64,000 nt of DNA from Protonemura montana (lineage: Eukaryota; Arthropoda; Insecta; Plecoptera; Nemouridae): positions 22,654,651 to 22,718,650 of the forward strand of contig OX387603.1 of NCBI GenBank assembly GCA_947568835.1, given 5' to 3'. Both the position numbers and the translations under genes were made by a program. The notes below the pieces were generated by a model. It was not told where the DNA came from. It ran no database searches and worked only from the letters and a program-made list of their open reading frames with translations. Below are positions 39,801 to 53,240 of the stretch, piece after piece (position 1 is the stretch's first letter; each line of letters starts with the position of its first letter).

Positions 39801-40106
39801 TAATTTCTCGGATAGGAAGTGGAACGAGCGCTATAATTTTAATTCGAGAGTCTGTATCAATCCAGGACGTTAGTGTGGAGGCACTTCCTGCGTATAGGCC
39901 GACACAACTTCCACATATGCATAGCGGCGCTCGTGCTCAATGTTGAGAAATGGACATGGTCGGCTCGCTTGGCTTATTTCTAAGATGCTGCTGGACGGAA
40001 CCAATTCGTATGTCCGCTCCACGTATGTGATTTGCATGCGGACACCCCAACACAAAAGTGTGTGCTCACTCATCGCAGGTGCATTTAAAAGTGTGGATTT
40101 ATTTTT
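33828..40106. other. non-coding block, about 6.3 kb
   Basis: AT-rich with no recognisable exon. It contains a TATAAAAG motif at 38365, but no initiator sits at the normal distance. A frame at 36224-36448 carries the stretch RRRNIRWTEDDELELF, which resembles the Myb-like N-terminal motif of some retrotransposon proteins; see findings. Confidence 0.4.
38829..38851. repeat. (AG)n microsatellite
   Basis: About eleven tandem AG dinucleotides preceded by GAT. Confidence 0.9.
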
Positions 40107-40243
40107 ATGATGGTTTTTAGACTCATGTCTACTTGATTTATCCTTAGCACAAGTTTTTAGAAAAACTATTTGAACTGGGTTTTTGAACTAAATGTAGTAG
40201 CCCTTTACTTAGCATTCAAAACCCAGTTCAAATAGTTTTTCTA
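40107..40243. repeat. foldback repeat, internally deleted copy (copy A)
   Basis: The first 44 bases (40107-40150) are identical to 55781-55824. Then comes an inverted pair: a left arm at 40159-40187 (AGAAAAACTATTTGAACTGG...) and a right arm at 40215-40243. Compared with the copy at 55.8 kb, the central part of the hairpin is missing and the outer left arm runs straight into inner right-arm sequence (CCCTTTACTTAGCATT). It is a dispersed non-coding mobile-element family; the class is not certain. Confidence 0.75.
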
Positions 40244-42418
40244 AAAAAAATGTGCATTGATTTGTTTACACATATTACTTGAAAGATAACATTCTTTTGC
40301 GGACAAAAGAAATCGGTTGACAAGTCTAAAATCATGTTCCTTTGATAAGATAGCTTAAAGAACATAACATGACAAAAGTAGGGGCAGTTGACGATATTAT
40401 AAAGCACAACATGGTCAAGGAATTATACACAAGTGGAAGTGAAAATGTACACAGTTGTAATAGTTTTTTGATGCTCTCGATGCGGGGATGAGGTCAGCAG
40501 CGTACAGGTTTTGCTTGACGAGCTCGTCATAGTTTATCAGGAAATATGGAAATTAACGTTTGGTGTACCTACTCATACGGTAGCAAGAATCATGCTAACT
40601 TTAGGAGTATTTTGCATGGAGTCCGTACTAAAATTAGCATTGTTTTCAAATTATTCTGTTTTTAGCTCCATGCATGTATGTAGTTGCATGTTTTCGGTCG
40701 AATTTAGCGAACGCAAATTCCTTCCATATTCTTAATTACACTGCTCTAATAACAATCTAATTGACGGTGCATTGTTTCAATTCAGCAAACGAATTTCAAT
40801 TTCAATTAAAACCAATTACGAACAACCAAAACAAAAAATAACATCTCTCAATTTCGGGAAAGCGACGCGCGCTTTAAATCGAGAGGATGCGCGCCACGGA
40901 TCTCTAGTGGGAGCAGCGGATCACTTCATGAATATTTCAACGAGCAGTGTCAATTCCAAATTGAAATCAAAAGGGATACAAATTTATGACACTGCGTTCT
41001 TTGTTCCCCGAAGAGGAAAACGCGCGACAGACAAATCGAAAAACGCCGCCAGCCAGCGTCATCGTTCGCTCATGATCACGTGACGTTCGTTCGCTTAATT
41101 CAAGCCAATTGGTGTGATCGACGTCGAAGATGCGGCTCTGTCTCCGGCGCCCGTGGGCTTGCGACATACGCGACGGCGACAGCTCTCAGTGACATCGAGA
41201 TTTTGACTCCCTGCCAAAGGAAATAACCCCCCGAGGTTCCCATTCTATTCTCCACTCGACTCCGCGGTCGAGTCGAGGCGTTCAGATGTCGCGGCCAGAA
41301 CAATCGAATGTTCTTTCCTACAGACAACATGCAGCAAAACATTACTTGCACACCGATGCTCGTTCAACAGTGTTACGTACCAGACATTACGCGGTGTATT
41401 AAACTATCCACCGAGACAATCACTCCTTGGTATATAAATGACGGATCATAAACAAATAAAAAATCTCCCTAGACTGGTAATAACAGCACACTGTAAAAAG
41501 TTTCCCTCGTTTCGGATATTTAATTTCGCTTCAGTCAAGATTCCAACAATTACTGTAGCCAACCAGCCATGTGGATAAGTATATTTTTATACGAATCCAT
41601 AATTTCGATAAGATATCCTTGACACCGCTTGGCCGACAATTGCCAGTGGTGTTCGCCGCTGAATTTGACGCATAATCCGTTGGCGGGGCGCCAGTCTTAT
41701 CACTCTCCCTAGCCGCTAATGCCCGTACAAATATAACAAACGGGGCGCACTTGCTCACGGGGTGCTCGGCTCGATATCCGCGAGACTCGGCGTAGAGCGG
41801 CGCCCAGGGCTGTTTTGTTGTTTGCCTCGTCTGGCGCATCGGCCGTCAGGTAGTAAATCGCCCTCCCTTCTCGCTCGCGAATCCACTCACCTACGCTTAA
41901 AGGGGGCGCCAAAGAATTTCTTACGGATACCTATATTTAGTGAAAGTGAATTTCAATGTCTGTCTGCGAACCCTGAACTCTAACAATCCTGACTCGAAAG
42001 TTTAACACGTATCTAGCACTCACTTACTGACCGATATGTTTACCAAAGTACTTGATATGATTTCATTTCTACAACTTATTAAACGCAAAGATATAAATCG
42101 CGATAAGACTGACAGATATCTTCATTACTCTAATATTCAGTGCTAAACATATTTTATTCCATGGATCTAAAAGTCATGGCGATTATCGTGTTCATCCTGG
42201 TCTCTGACAGTACAGGCCCATCTGGATAATGACAGATAAAACCCTCTGTCATAACACAGAGATCGAGTTACTCCTTACTCACCAGCCTCATAACGCCGGC
42301 AGTCTTCTTTCACACAGACGTCACCCCGAAGGCAACTAGCACATGTGTCGTCCTTCTGCCACCTCGTGCCGATCACACGAATATTCATTGAACTTTTCAT
42401 CCAAAAACAGGCCGAAAA
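40244..42418. other. non-coding block with patchy GC-rich islands
   Basis: No recognisable exon. GC-rich, CpG-containing patches at about 41,000-41,300 and 41,620-41,910 contain overlapping open frames on both strands that look like composition effects. No splice-supported protein is visible. Confidence 0.4.
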
Positions 42419-43060
42419 ATGCCCAGAGCAGCAGCGTGCGTTAGAATCGATCTGCTGCAGCCCTTCGCTAAGCCCGAGTACAACTCGACACCCTCGGCGA
42501 TTCGCGTTGCTGTCCACTCGACCGTCCACGAAAAGTCACACGTAGCCAGTGACACTCAAACTAATCTACTTATCGTTTATAGTTTAGCCCCTTACGATGA
42601 CAATCAGATAATCGACGCTGTCTATGTTTGTGTTGTCTACGAAGGTAGTGCGACCATTGGCCGTCGTCCGCTCTCGAGCGCGTTCACGATGCGACTGAGG
42701 TCTGCACCCGACGTCAGCCGAACTCTAGACTCTAGTGCGCCCGCCGCCGCGCCGCTACGAAAGCTCCATCTGTGTTTCCCCCGGTCTCCCCCAGTCCAAG
42801 CGAGCTCGCTGCCGAGCAGGCGCCAACTGTGTAAAAACAGATATCCAGCCAGCGACGCCTGCCTGGCTGTGTGTCGACCTGTTTCAGTTGGTACGCCTGC
42901 AGAGGGTGTCTCGATGGTGTTTCTCGCTCTGTCTTGCGATACACTGTAGCGTCTCGCTCGAATCGAGAATAAGCAGCGTTGCCGGCGAGCCGTTTTGTTT
43001 TTAAGACGTTTTTTAGGAAGTGTGGGTTGAAAGTGAAGCAACAACGTTTTTAAGGAAAGG
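42419..43060. promoter_or_regulatory. GC-rich promoter-like island
   Basis: A CpG-containing block set in AT-rich DNA. It holds a consensus arthropod initiator, TCAGTT, at 42884-42889 on +. Open frames of 176 aa (+) and 135 aa (-) overlap here, but neither resembles a known family and both are explained by the GC-rich composition. No TATA box or clear downstream promoter element is seen. It could be a promoter or first exon of an unrecognised gene on either strand. Confidence 0.3.
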
Positions 43061-43440
43061 GTGGTGATTGTGAATGGCAGGACAAGAGAGCAACCCCTTC
43101 GCTACGATATGTTTTTAGCTCTTAGGCCGTTATTGACAAATTGCTTGCGTACTCGTGAGTATGACAGACTGCCCAGGGCGATTCGAATCATTATATTTAC
43201 ATCATTTGTCTTACAGAGTCACCGAGAACGTAAAAACTTGCCCCCGAGAATATTGGTAAAGCCTGGAATTACACAACTATAAAAAGAACTCTTTCAAAAT
43301 TGGTCTGGTTATTTCCATGCATGCTATATCCACCTTATCACTAGTCGCTCATAATTCACAACATGGTTCGTTCGATCACCGAATAAGTGTCATTCTGTGA
43401 TCGATGAAATCTTCGCACCACGCTTGCTTGGTCCACGCGC

Positions 43441-43640
43441 TCGCGATGACGCTGACGGGCGCCGTGACCTCGACGCTCGTTGATCGACGCTGATTGGTTC
43501 GGTATCTCGCCGTGTCACGTGGTCGCAACCCTGAGTGCGCCGCTAGCCAATCAGCGCTCGCAGGTCAACGCGTCGCGGGTTATACCGATATGTTGGCTAA
43601 TGCTCTACTATCAGCTGGCTTAAACTTGCCAGTCAGGTTT
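43441..43640 (+). promoter_or_regulatory. candidate promoter with CCAAT pair, E-box, TATA-like box and initiator
   Basis: In order on +: an inverted CCAAT box inside CGCTGATTGG (43488-43497), a CACGTG E-box near 43517, and a CCAAT box inside CCAATCAGCG (43547-43556). The two CCAAT boxes are perfect 10-bp inverted repeats of each other. TTATACC follows near 43579, and ATCAGCTGG about 31 nt later could be the start site. A donor-like CAG/GTTTTA lies at about 43637. No downstream coding exon could be assigned, so this is a candidate only. Confidence 0.35.
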
Positions 43641-44929
43641 TATTAACCAAGCGCCGCTTTAGTTTACAAACATAATTCTTGCTACGCAATGATTTTCTTT
43701 AATTATGTGTAATTCGTTGGAAATAAAAGGGAGTTGCCACTTAAATTCGTCTAATAAATTCTAGAAGACGTTTTGCTATACAATTCGAAACTGGTCGATA
43801 AGATTGCTCTAGTGAGCTTCTGGGTCTGCATCCGTTCCGAGCTATTGGCACGAAATGAAAATTGACCCGAAATTATATACATTGTTGGTCGAGTTGCACA
43901 AATAAGACATTAATCTTCTGGAACACAGAAAGGCATATATTTGTAGTTGTCAGAAGATTTATTCCTTGTGTTTCAAATAAATTTGTTCCTAGTGTCAAAA
44001 TGTATCGGGTGTTACTTATTATTGCTTGTTTATTAATCTCCCCTGTAACACCACCCCTAAATGATCGCCGTAAATAACGTTCAGAAATTCTCACTTCCTC
44101 TTCCTTATTCCACGCTAGACATTTCATCAATACCGAAAACGACAGGTTGAAAAACTGAATGGCAAAACGCGAGGATACCGAGGCGGTTTCGTCATGTCAC
44201 GCTGAGATATTGATTTAAACGCCAGCCGTTGCATTGTTGTGACCCGTGAAGGTAACATGCGTGTTCGCAGGGGAATGCAAAATTTCCCTTGCCAGTGTCC
44301 CGTTTGAATCATGCCCTGACGCCAAAAGTCGATTTTCTATTAGAAACACTAATATCCAAGCCAACTGTATAAATTTAGTTGTATAAGCTTGTATGGCTAA
44401 AATGGATCTAGCTAGATTCGCAATTAGTGATTCTAATAAAGCATATACTATATGCGTAATTGCGCATTGAAATTCTGAATCATCCTGACAGCGCCGTCGC
44501 TGACAATCGGTCGCTCCGATTTGTCGCTCCGCCGACCCCGGATTGATGCGATTTCCGCTACCGACTTGGACATCGCCCATCCCAGGGCGATTGTCTGACG
44601 GGCTGATGCAAAATGACACGACCGTTCCCCGACAAATCAGACCCACACAACTCCATCACCGATTCAAATTCGTTGACACAATAAACCGAGCAGGAAAAAC
44701 AACAACTTTTTCATTCAACGCTTTTCTAACAGCCCATAGCACTTCACGAATACATTAACTAGCAACTTGCTTTTATATCGACAGTCGATTTCGGGTATCG
44801 GAACATCTTTCCATCTTTCACTTATACAACAGCTCTAAATTGTCTGTATCGCCTACTTTCTAACCGCATGCATTTCGTTTTCGTTTGTATGACCGACTAG
44901 AACAATGTCGGCGACGACAACAGCGGCAG

Positions 44930-45200
44930 CCTCGTGATTTCCTTGATGAATGCATCGTGATGAATCCGCTGCGCACGCGGCTCATTTTAATGCTTGTTGA
45001 TTGGCTGCGCATTTCGTGACCTTCACCGCTGCGCAGCGCAAGGGAAATAGCGCGCGAAGGACGAGGCTTTCAGACGACACGCACCGACGCGCGTTCTGAC
45101 CGAATGGACGCCGACGCCGACGCGGAAGGGGACGGCGCTGGTCAACCGCTGCGGATAACGACGCAAATAGCTGCTTTACTGAAATTGTGATATCAGAAAG
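44930..45200. promoter_or_regulatory. GC-rich promoter-like island with repeated TGCGCA motifs
   Basis: Contains an inverted CCAAT (GATTGGCTGCGCA) and several CTGCGCA/TGCGCAGC elements like NRF1-type sites. TTTCAGACGAC follows, and then a short ATG frame (MDADADAEGDGAG..., from about 45103) that could be cut by GT at the end of GGCGCTG. The adjoining sequence is strongly AT-rich. I see no recognisable gene body attached to it. Confidence 0.3.
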
Positions 45201-48200
45201 CCGATAGCGCAGAAATATTAAATTCTTTATTTGTATAAAGACGAAGAAATGGCAAGTAATTCGCTAGTTGTCTACGATGGAGGAGAACGAATAATAAATA
45301 AATATGTATTTTTTAATTAAGATTACCTAACAGACAGTTATAATTATTCTTTATAATAATATTATAATTAATTTGCGACGGAGTAGAATGTTTTACTCTG
45401 TCTTGTGTGGCTTTTGGTCCTTTTTAGGACCACCACCATCAGTCCACCATCAGATCACGGCTCTAAACCACTTCGCCATTCCATTTTCAATAGTTGTTTT
45501 CAAAAGTTACAATTGTCTAATTGTGGAACTTGACTTTCTTTTTTTACCAGTTTTCGTGTCGTTTTTACCACTATCTTCAAGAATTAATGGCAGGGTACCG
45601 ACCGATATCACGCGCACATTTTTGTCGCACACTTATCGAAAGTATATCAATTTTAATGGCGCAATTGCCATCCATTGGCCCACCTATTTTTCGGGCCCGT
45701 ATCGTCAAGACTGATAATGGACACAAGATAATAAGGTTTTATTTTCTTTCAGCCGATAAACTAAAATGTAGGCCTTTTATATACAAAAAGTCCACTTTGA
45801 TAGCTGATTTTTTTTTTCAAGAAAACAGAGTAAACATCGAAGATCGACTGCAAAAATGAAAAAAAATATGCAGAGTGGATCTACGGGTACCGTTTCGTTG
45901 TTAAGACCCGTGCAAAAAATCGTCACATTTTTTTTTGTCGCACTCCGACGAATAACATGCACTGCAATTGAAACAAATGCTCCACACATTAAAAAAGTAA
46001 AAGCATACATAACAGCCAAGTATGGGTGTACCGCAGCTTCTTGTCAGTGTTAATATCTGTGATAAGGACAAAACTAGCAAGCCCCAAGCGTCATAAACGA
46101 TCCAGCATGTCCGATCTACATTGACACTTATGCCAGACCATGTTCGATCACCAAGGATAGCCGGTACAACACAATGCAACAACTTATCAATTTCATTATC
46201 AATATCTTGCACTGTCAGCCTATTCAATAGGATGTGAGGAGGGCTTTACCTTTATTTTAATGTATGCAATGTCATTTTCCTTTTATTTTTTCTTATTCCG
46301 TGTACGCCTTCGGGATATGCCAGGCGTTGAACTTTCAGAGATCGAATAGCGTTGATAGTAACAATGTGAAATGATAACAGCAACAGTAAGGATTTTATCG
46401 AAACGAACAAGAGTATCGCCTGGTATAGCTCGATCTCATTTTGATGTAAGTAAAGAATTTTAACTGTGAAATGGTGGGAATAAACTGCATGAGAAATGCA
46501 TTGAGATTTACAATTGGCAACCTATCGTCCGTGAATTGAATTAACAAGTACTCTTACTTGGGTAATAAGATGCTAGCTGAAGAGCTGAATATTCACATTA
46601 GATCGGTTTCAATTGCGATAGAAAGTGTTGACTTTTGACTTGCTGATGAATTCGGCAGCCATGGCACCATTGTGCATCTCAATATTGATTATCAGTCAAG
46701 GAGTCGATCAATTGATAAAAGTGATCGATGTATACACTCTTGATATAGGTGCAAAGTCACCAACTGCAAACTGCTATCACATTTATGACACATAAACCAT
46801 CATTGATTGCCATAAATAATACAATATCGCATAGCAGTTTTATAGTTAATTAGTGATATAAAAAGACTAAAAAACCCCATTTTTTAAGGTGGCACGAATT
46901 ATAGCTCCTTTTTTTTGTTTTTATTTTGCGCGCGCGAACTCCACAAAAACGCGTGTTCTCTCGTGCCCCGCTGCAGTCACGGTTAGCGATGCTCGCTGCA
47001 CACAATAACATCAAATGCTGCACAATAATTCAACGGCCATCGTCAGACTGGATAGAGCAAACGTGACTTAGCAACATCTCCACCGTTCTTGTCTTTCTGC
47101 GCCGAGCCCGCGAGATGTCCAGCTTGGTTTATTTCATTACGACCGACCATTGACTTCAATACTCTATGGCAAGACCAAGGCGTCGCAAGATCCATATCTT
47201 AACTGGGATCTCTGCTTGAATTGCCTGTACGAAGACGTCTATTTGCGACGACAATAAAATACGATTCCGTGTTCGAAACAAATTCCCTGTATTGTGTTAT
47301 AGTTGGTGATTTAATGGGAGTGTTCAGTATATTATTTGCTAGAGAGACATGATAAGTACTTGGGTAGTAATGAAGATATATTCAATTGTGTTCGACTCTG
47401 GTATAGTGTTTAAGGGTCGCTGGCCGGTTTACACGATGGCCAGGCTCAATCAGCGGCTTCGACGCAACAAAGACGCAATTAGCTGATTTCCGTTGGGGTT
47501 ATACTTATCTTTGGGTTTATAGTCATATACACTTGCCGTCAAGGCTTCGATGTCAAGGCTCCCTAGCGGCTCGATCAACAGGAATTAATCCAAATCGAGA
47601 TCGTGACAATGCCGTCAAACTTCACAATATTTTTACACATTTTTTGTTGTTGTTGAAAAAGCATTTTGTAAAAGATTGGCATCTTGTTAAAGATCTTGCA
47701 AATGCCGCTCGTGTACTTCTTTGCATTTTAAAGTGCAATAATAATCAGTGTCTACAAAAATGTAGCGAATTAATTGCTGATGCGAGCTCGGCTGTCATGT
47801 CGATGAGCATCTCGAGGGGCCTCTTGGTCTTGTCATGCAGTTTTTACACTGCACCATTAGCGCTAGTCTTAGAGTCTATAGAGTCTCTAAGGTAGAGGTA
47901 CAGCATGCTTCGCCAAGCGCACATGAAGCTTTTTGTCATGATCCTAATCCAACTTCAAATGCACTCGACAAAGCGCGCGGGGAGGTCGCAACCGAAACAG
48001 GCGTTTTAGAGTTTTCTGGATAATTACGACGAAACTAGCAAACTACGACAACTTATACATCAAAGCTTTTTGTCGACATTGACTGTAAGAAAATCGGCGA
48101 GGAAGCGTGAAAAGTCTTGACCGAAGAAGGTCTAGTCCACGGTCTAGAGTCGGTCTCTGCTGTGTCCAGCAATTAAAATGCAAAGGCTCTTGCGACTAGC

Positions 48201-51200
48201 GACCATGCAAATCGGTCGAGTTGGCGACTCGATTTAGATTCTACGCGTAGTTTTATTGCTGGTAATCATGTAAAACTGTCGCACCGTTGCAAGGAGCAGG
48301 GCGTTCAGGATGAATAACATCTTGATTCTTGAGAAAGATTTACTTGTAAAATGAGCACGACATCATTGGATCGAATTCATGTTCATTTCCTCGAAATAAA
48401 TTAAACAAAATCACGTTTTAGATATGAAGCTAATTTCATTTTTTTTTTCTACTTTTACGGTGCTCTGCTTCATGATGCACCAAGAGGAATGGTAATTATT
48501 TTCAAACGTAATTAGCTTGATTTCCTCTTGTAGACCTCACGTAGGAGAACAACACCGAAACGCACAGGTTTATAATTAGATCTTGCTCCGGGTAATTACG
48601 TCCGAACCGCATGGCTTGGAATTGCCAAGGTCGTTCGAATTATTTATGGCACCCCATTAAAAGTACAAGTGGGAATGAACATATGCAAAACGCTGCTCAT
48701 TCCAGTCTTGCTTGATAGCACTTGATAGCCAACACACCTAGTATATACATGCATGCGATAAACTCGAGTATCAAGCTCTCTGGATGCAATCCATGTTCCT
48801 GGGGCTCGCCGAGTTTTATGTATAATTATAAAATCCTGTGTTTCTGTTAAGAGTTTTGTCAAATTTTTCGTTGTTTGTTGGGGTTTTATTTTTTTTAAAT
48901 GAAGCACACACCTTTGGAACACTTGCACTAGCGTGTTATCACTGCATCTTATGTCTTCTTCGCATGTCTCTATCACAATATTTAGCACGTTGTAGACCTC
49001 AAGCACAAGCGCCGTCTATAATCAGGCACTTTGTAGGACTTACATGTATTTTTGCAGTTCACTGCTAGCTGGCATAAGAATACAGCACACACACATATAT
49101 ATGTATAAGATTGATAAATTTCGCGTTGTGTCGTGGAATGCATCTCCACTTTATTTCCTCGCCAGCTCCGTGCATTTGCATATGAATTTCTGCAGCCTAG
49201 TCGCATTACCTGACACTTAAAGCTGTTGCTAAGTACCTCTCATTTCATTTTCACGATTATCTCAAGAAAAAATAACCCCACAAAGATAATAATAATAACA
49301 TCGTTATTCTTCGCTTATGAATATAATAAAAAATTCTAAAAAAAAAAATCTAAAAAATTCAAACTCGTTCTCTCCCGTATCCCGCGCTATTAGCAATATG
49401 GCACTAACACATGGCTGATCTATTTTACTCCCAATTTACTGCGCAATTGATTCAAACAGGTGATAGATATGTTTGTTGAGTGAACATTGAACAATACAAA
49501 CATTTAGTCCAAGGTAATTTGTAGAAAGAGATGCAAAAAAATCATCACCGTTATACGTTATGTATATAATCATACAGGTGGATGAATTATATTACTACAA
49601 ATACATTCATATTTGCATCCCACACTACTAAGCTATCGGTAATAATAATTAGCTTCACAGTTATGATAGGTATGTGCAATTAGGCGGTTGAATCTTGAGC
49701 GTGCATATTCTCTATATCTCCAATTGTGTGTCGCTGATGGGGAATTAAAAGATTAGTCCAAACAGCAACACCCATTTCAGTGGTTTTCCGGGTCCATTAC
49801 AATATGTTTATGCGTAGTATCTGTGACCAAACGACGCTCCAACTGGAAATGGGATTTGCTCGTGGGTTGAAATTGGCGCTTGATCGCCTTAAGCCAGCCT
49901 AATATCAAACTGAATCTCCAATTTAGTTGTCATCCAGTTATTCGGTAAACCAGAACCAACTGTAGTTTTATAAAATACACCAATTTCAAAGCCATCAGAC
50001 CCATTTTTGTCATAAAAGCTATAACGATACAGGGCTTGGAATTCGGTGGTTCTAATGAAACTTGGACTATACCATGTAGCACATTTTAACCTTCTGTTTT
50101 ATAGCACACTATGACAGTCAAGTTTCGTTATCTGATTCATAATCTTGACACTTTCATTACCATTTTCGCGGACGATTTGGTTGCGATCCGAAGAACATCT
50201 TTTGGCAATTTTCTCCCGTGTCAACGTTCTTCCGACTCTTGCGGGGACAAGGGAAGGAGGATTTGATTCAATAACGCCATTCCGATGACCCCTTCTTAGA
50301 TCGGCGCTGGACTAAAAGTTCGAGGAAATATTCAGTCTTTTGAGACGATCTGTAAACAAGGAGAATTCTACGTGATCCGCGTGGATCGAGTGACTTGGCA
50401 CATTGAAGACGCGCTGTCAGCCAAGACACATTTTATTAATAGAGTTATGGATACAAAGTGTAAGAACCATCTTGCTCGAGTCTGACCGATTTCTCAGCGC
50501 GTTGTGCATCAAGTGAAGGGGATTCTGATGTGTTTTGACTGCCCTTTTCTCAGACAGAGCTGTGAAAAGATTAGCACCTTTGGAGATTCACCCAAGAATT
50601 TCTGTACTAAAAACATACGCGATTAACAACTTATAAATGTGTAACACCAAGGATTTTCTAATCATGATAAGATTGAAGCTAGATTTAATTGCGAAAAGAA
50701 AGGACGAAATCTGTTTGGAATCGCGCGGAAAAGTGTGTCGCCGTGCGTTGTCGTTGTCGCTAGTAGAGGATAGACGACCTCGATGCGGGGATGACGCCTT
50801 GCGACGGTCGTTCGGAGGCCTCTGAGCAGTGTCTCAATTTCGCGCAGACGACGTCGTTCAGCCAGCTTTTGTCGCTCACTTGCGACACTCTAATTTGCTT
50901 TACGCAATAGAAATTACATCTCTAAACCTTTTTTATTACAATGAAAATAATAAAATCTTTTGATTGCGACTTGCAAGAGGTTTTTTTAAACGATCGTGAT
51001 TGTTATGAAAAGTGTTCTTAGCAAATTCAGGAAACCTCGAGTCTTTAGAAACTTACTAATCCATCTTTTATTATCTTCATTTCATTTTCTAATAAAGTTA
51101 TTACACACTATCCTTTCGTGATCTCTTATTCGGTTCCCATTCTTGCGGAATTTCTTGCTTGATTTTTAATACCATGCGATATAGCGCTTCGTTCCCTGGC

Positions 51201-53150
51201 CAACATTGACCTAACGTCCCCTGCCTGTCCCCGTTTGTCATTCATCTTTCTTCTCTTGATACCCGTAGCATGAATGATAGGGTTCGTTACCTCCCCGTCA
51301 AATATTCACAGCGGACGTAATTCGCTCTGTCAAACGGTTAGCAAAGTGCCACGCCCAATTGTGGACTCTGCGCTCACGGGGATGTCTTTGCAGACTCCAA
51401 AGAAATATCATGCTCCATGGTTTTCACATCCTCTCTTGTCTTTCTTCCCAGCTAAGAGCCAGACGTTCGCAATTACGGAAAATGCATGGCTATTATTTCT
51501 ATAATGTCAGATCGAAACCAATTTTTTCCACCGCCAAGAAACGCAATGGACGTGCATATTTTTCTGAAAAAAATTGGCTGCCTGAACTCTCGGCTCCACC
51601 AATCTTTTATATAGAATTTTTCTCAGAAATTCTATCTAGTCCTAAAAGTATCTTTCTTTATGGCCACCTAATTGGGATCCATTCTCGGATCACTCCATGG
51701 TTTAGTCGAAAATTAGAGTCATCAGGTGGTCAGATCATTTGAAATTCTAATTACAAGACTTGGGAAATAAATAGATTCCCCAAAGTCCAATGCGTGCGAC
51801 ATGCGTACACCTAGCAGTCGCAGAGTTCACGCACCCGAATTGCGTAATCCAGAGACACCGACGAACGGACTCGGCTATATAATTGCACCGGTTGGAAATA
51901 CTTTTAAAATCATGCAGTCGATTCGAGCCTCATTTAACTCTAGATATTTCCGCCGACTTACCAAATCATATCACCGATGCTGCAATAGATCCCCAAAGTC
52001 CGAGCTGTACGCGAAGGAATCTTCACGCTCCTGGACTGACCCACAATTACCGTCGCTGCTCGCACCTCCTGTCCACAGACTGAACGTTGCGATCGCCTTC
52101 GAGCACGGCGTCGACGTCGTCGCTCGGCCGCGTCCTTGTGAGACGGCGACGGCGTCATCCTTCTCCTCCTCGGCGCTCAGGTCATCCGACGACGATGTCC
52201 CGTCAATGCTAGTTGCGTCACCTCTCTCATGTGGAGATCGTAATTACCAGCGATTTTTATGCCTGCCAATGAATCAAGGCTAGACCTTTGATGAGACCAT
52301 CTCGCGAAAACGTGATTTCACTTATTTTGCCCCGACGCGATTTCAATGGCAAAGCTGTTGTTTGGTGTCGTCGTTTTTTTGGTGTCTATCTCTCATTTTT
52401 TTTTCGAAATGTGCTACGTCAAAGCGTCTTTCAGGAAAAATTCATCGAAGTCTGGAATCCGCCGTGAACTTGGCACGTGATTCACTTTTCGTCTATTGTG
52501 TTTTTTGGATTAAGGCGTTGGCCTCAAGCTCGCCGTGCTGGATACCCCATTGCATTTGTTCGGCACCACTCTGCGTTCAAGGCTGAACACGGGAATACAA
52601 TTAAATTGCACGGACGTACACTCATTATCCCGACAGTACCGAGGCTTGTGCACGATTCGTTGCCTCCACGGGCTGAAGGCAGAGATGTGTGGTGGACCAG
52701 ACTTACTCTCGGACGTCTTGATAACGTCAATTAGATGTCCGAAATGATGCGTGAACCACATCGCACCTTTGCAATCTTTAAAGTATCGTCAGTTTTATGG
52801 CAATTCGCTAGTTTAGATAGAGTCGACAGGTGAGGCAACAGAAGTTCGAACCTTATCGTCCAAGCGCACAGATTACCTCTTAAATCTCAGCTTCAGATTT
52901 GTGAATGCCTTTTTTTCCGAGTTAAGCTGTACTTATAGCAATAGTAATAAAAGCAATAAATAGCAATACATAATTTCTCAATAAAATTATTCGATTTCCA
53001 GTTGCACATAACAGCATCCAGCCGAAACGGAAAAGTATAAGCATCAAAATGTGATGAAATATCGATCAGGTAAAGAACTTCAATTATCAGCTTCATCAAA
53101 GTCTTCCCGAGATGGCCTTGCGCCAATCGGCTGGGGAGTATTGAACCAGA
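45200..53150. other. non-coding block, about 8 kb
   Basis: No recognisable exon on either strand. Two overlapping - strand frames at 45777-46227 are hydrophobic, but they are in different phases and resemble no membrane-protein family. A GC-rich patch at about 52,070-52,200 gives overlapping frames on both strands. The rest is AT-rich without notable repeats. Confidence 0.4.
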
Positions 53151-53160
53151 CTCCCGCCTA

Positions 53161-53240
53161 GCTTCGAAGTTGCGACCTCCCGCGCGAACCAGGATGTCTG
53201 CATGACCTCATCATCTCCACCGTTCCAGCTAGTCATCGCC
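53161..53240 (-). mobile_element. possible tRNA-derived SINE head
   Basis: On the - strand there is a box A-like TAGCTGGAACGG (53231-53220). A box B-like GGTTCGCGCGG (53190-53180) starts 41 nt after it, close to the spacing of a tRNA promoter. Around box B a 5-bp T-arm can form (TCCTG, 7-nt loop, CGGGA). I cannot draw a full cloverleaf, so it is not a working tRNA. The usual explanation is a decayed tRNA-derived retroposon, but no tail or target-site duplication was found. Confidence 0.3.

Noticed and set aside
42419-42949. 176-codon + strand frame and 135-codon - strand frame in the same GC island
   Set aside because: Both overlap, are driven by CpG-rich composition and match no domain; the island is better read as promoter-like DNA.
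45777-46227. Hydrophobic - strand frames resembling membrane segments
   Set aside because: The hydrophobic stretches lie in different phases, AT-rich codons bias toward Phe, Leu and Ile, and no membrane-protein family motif could be found.
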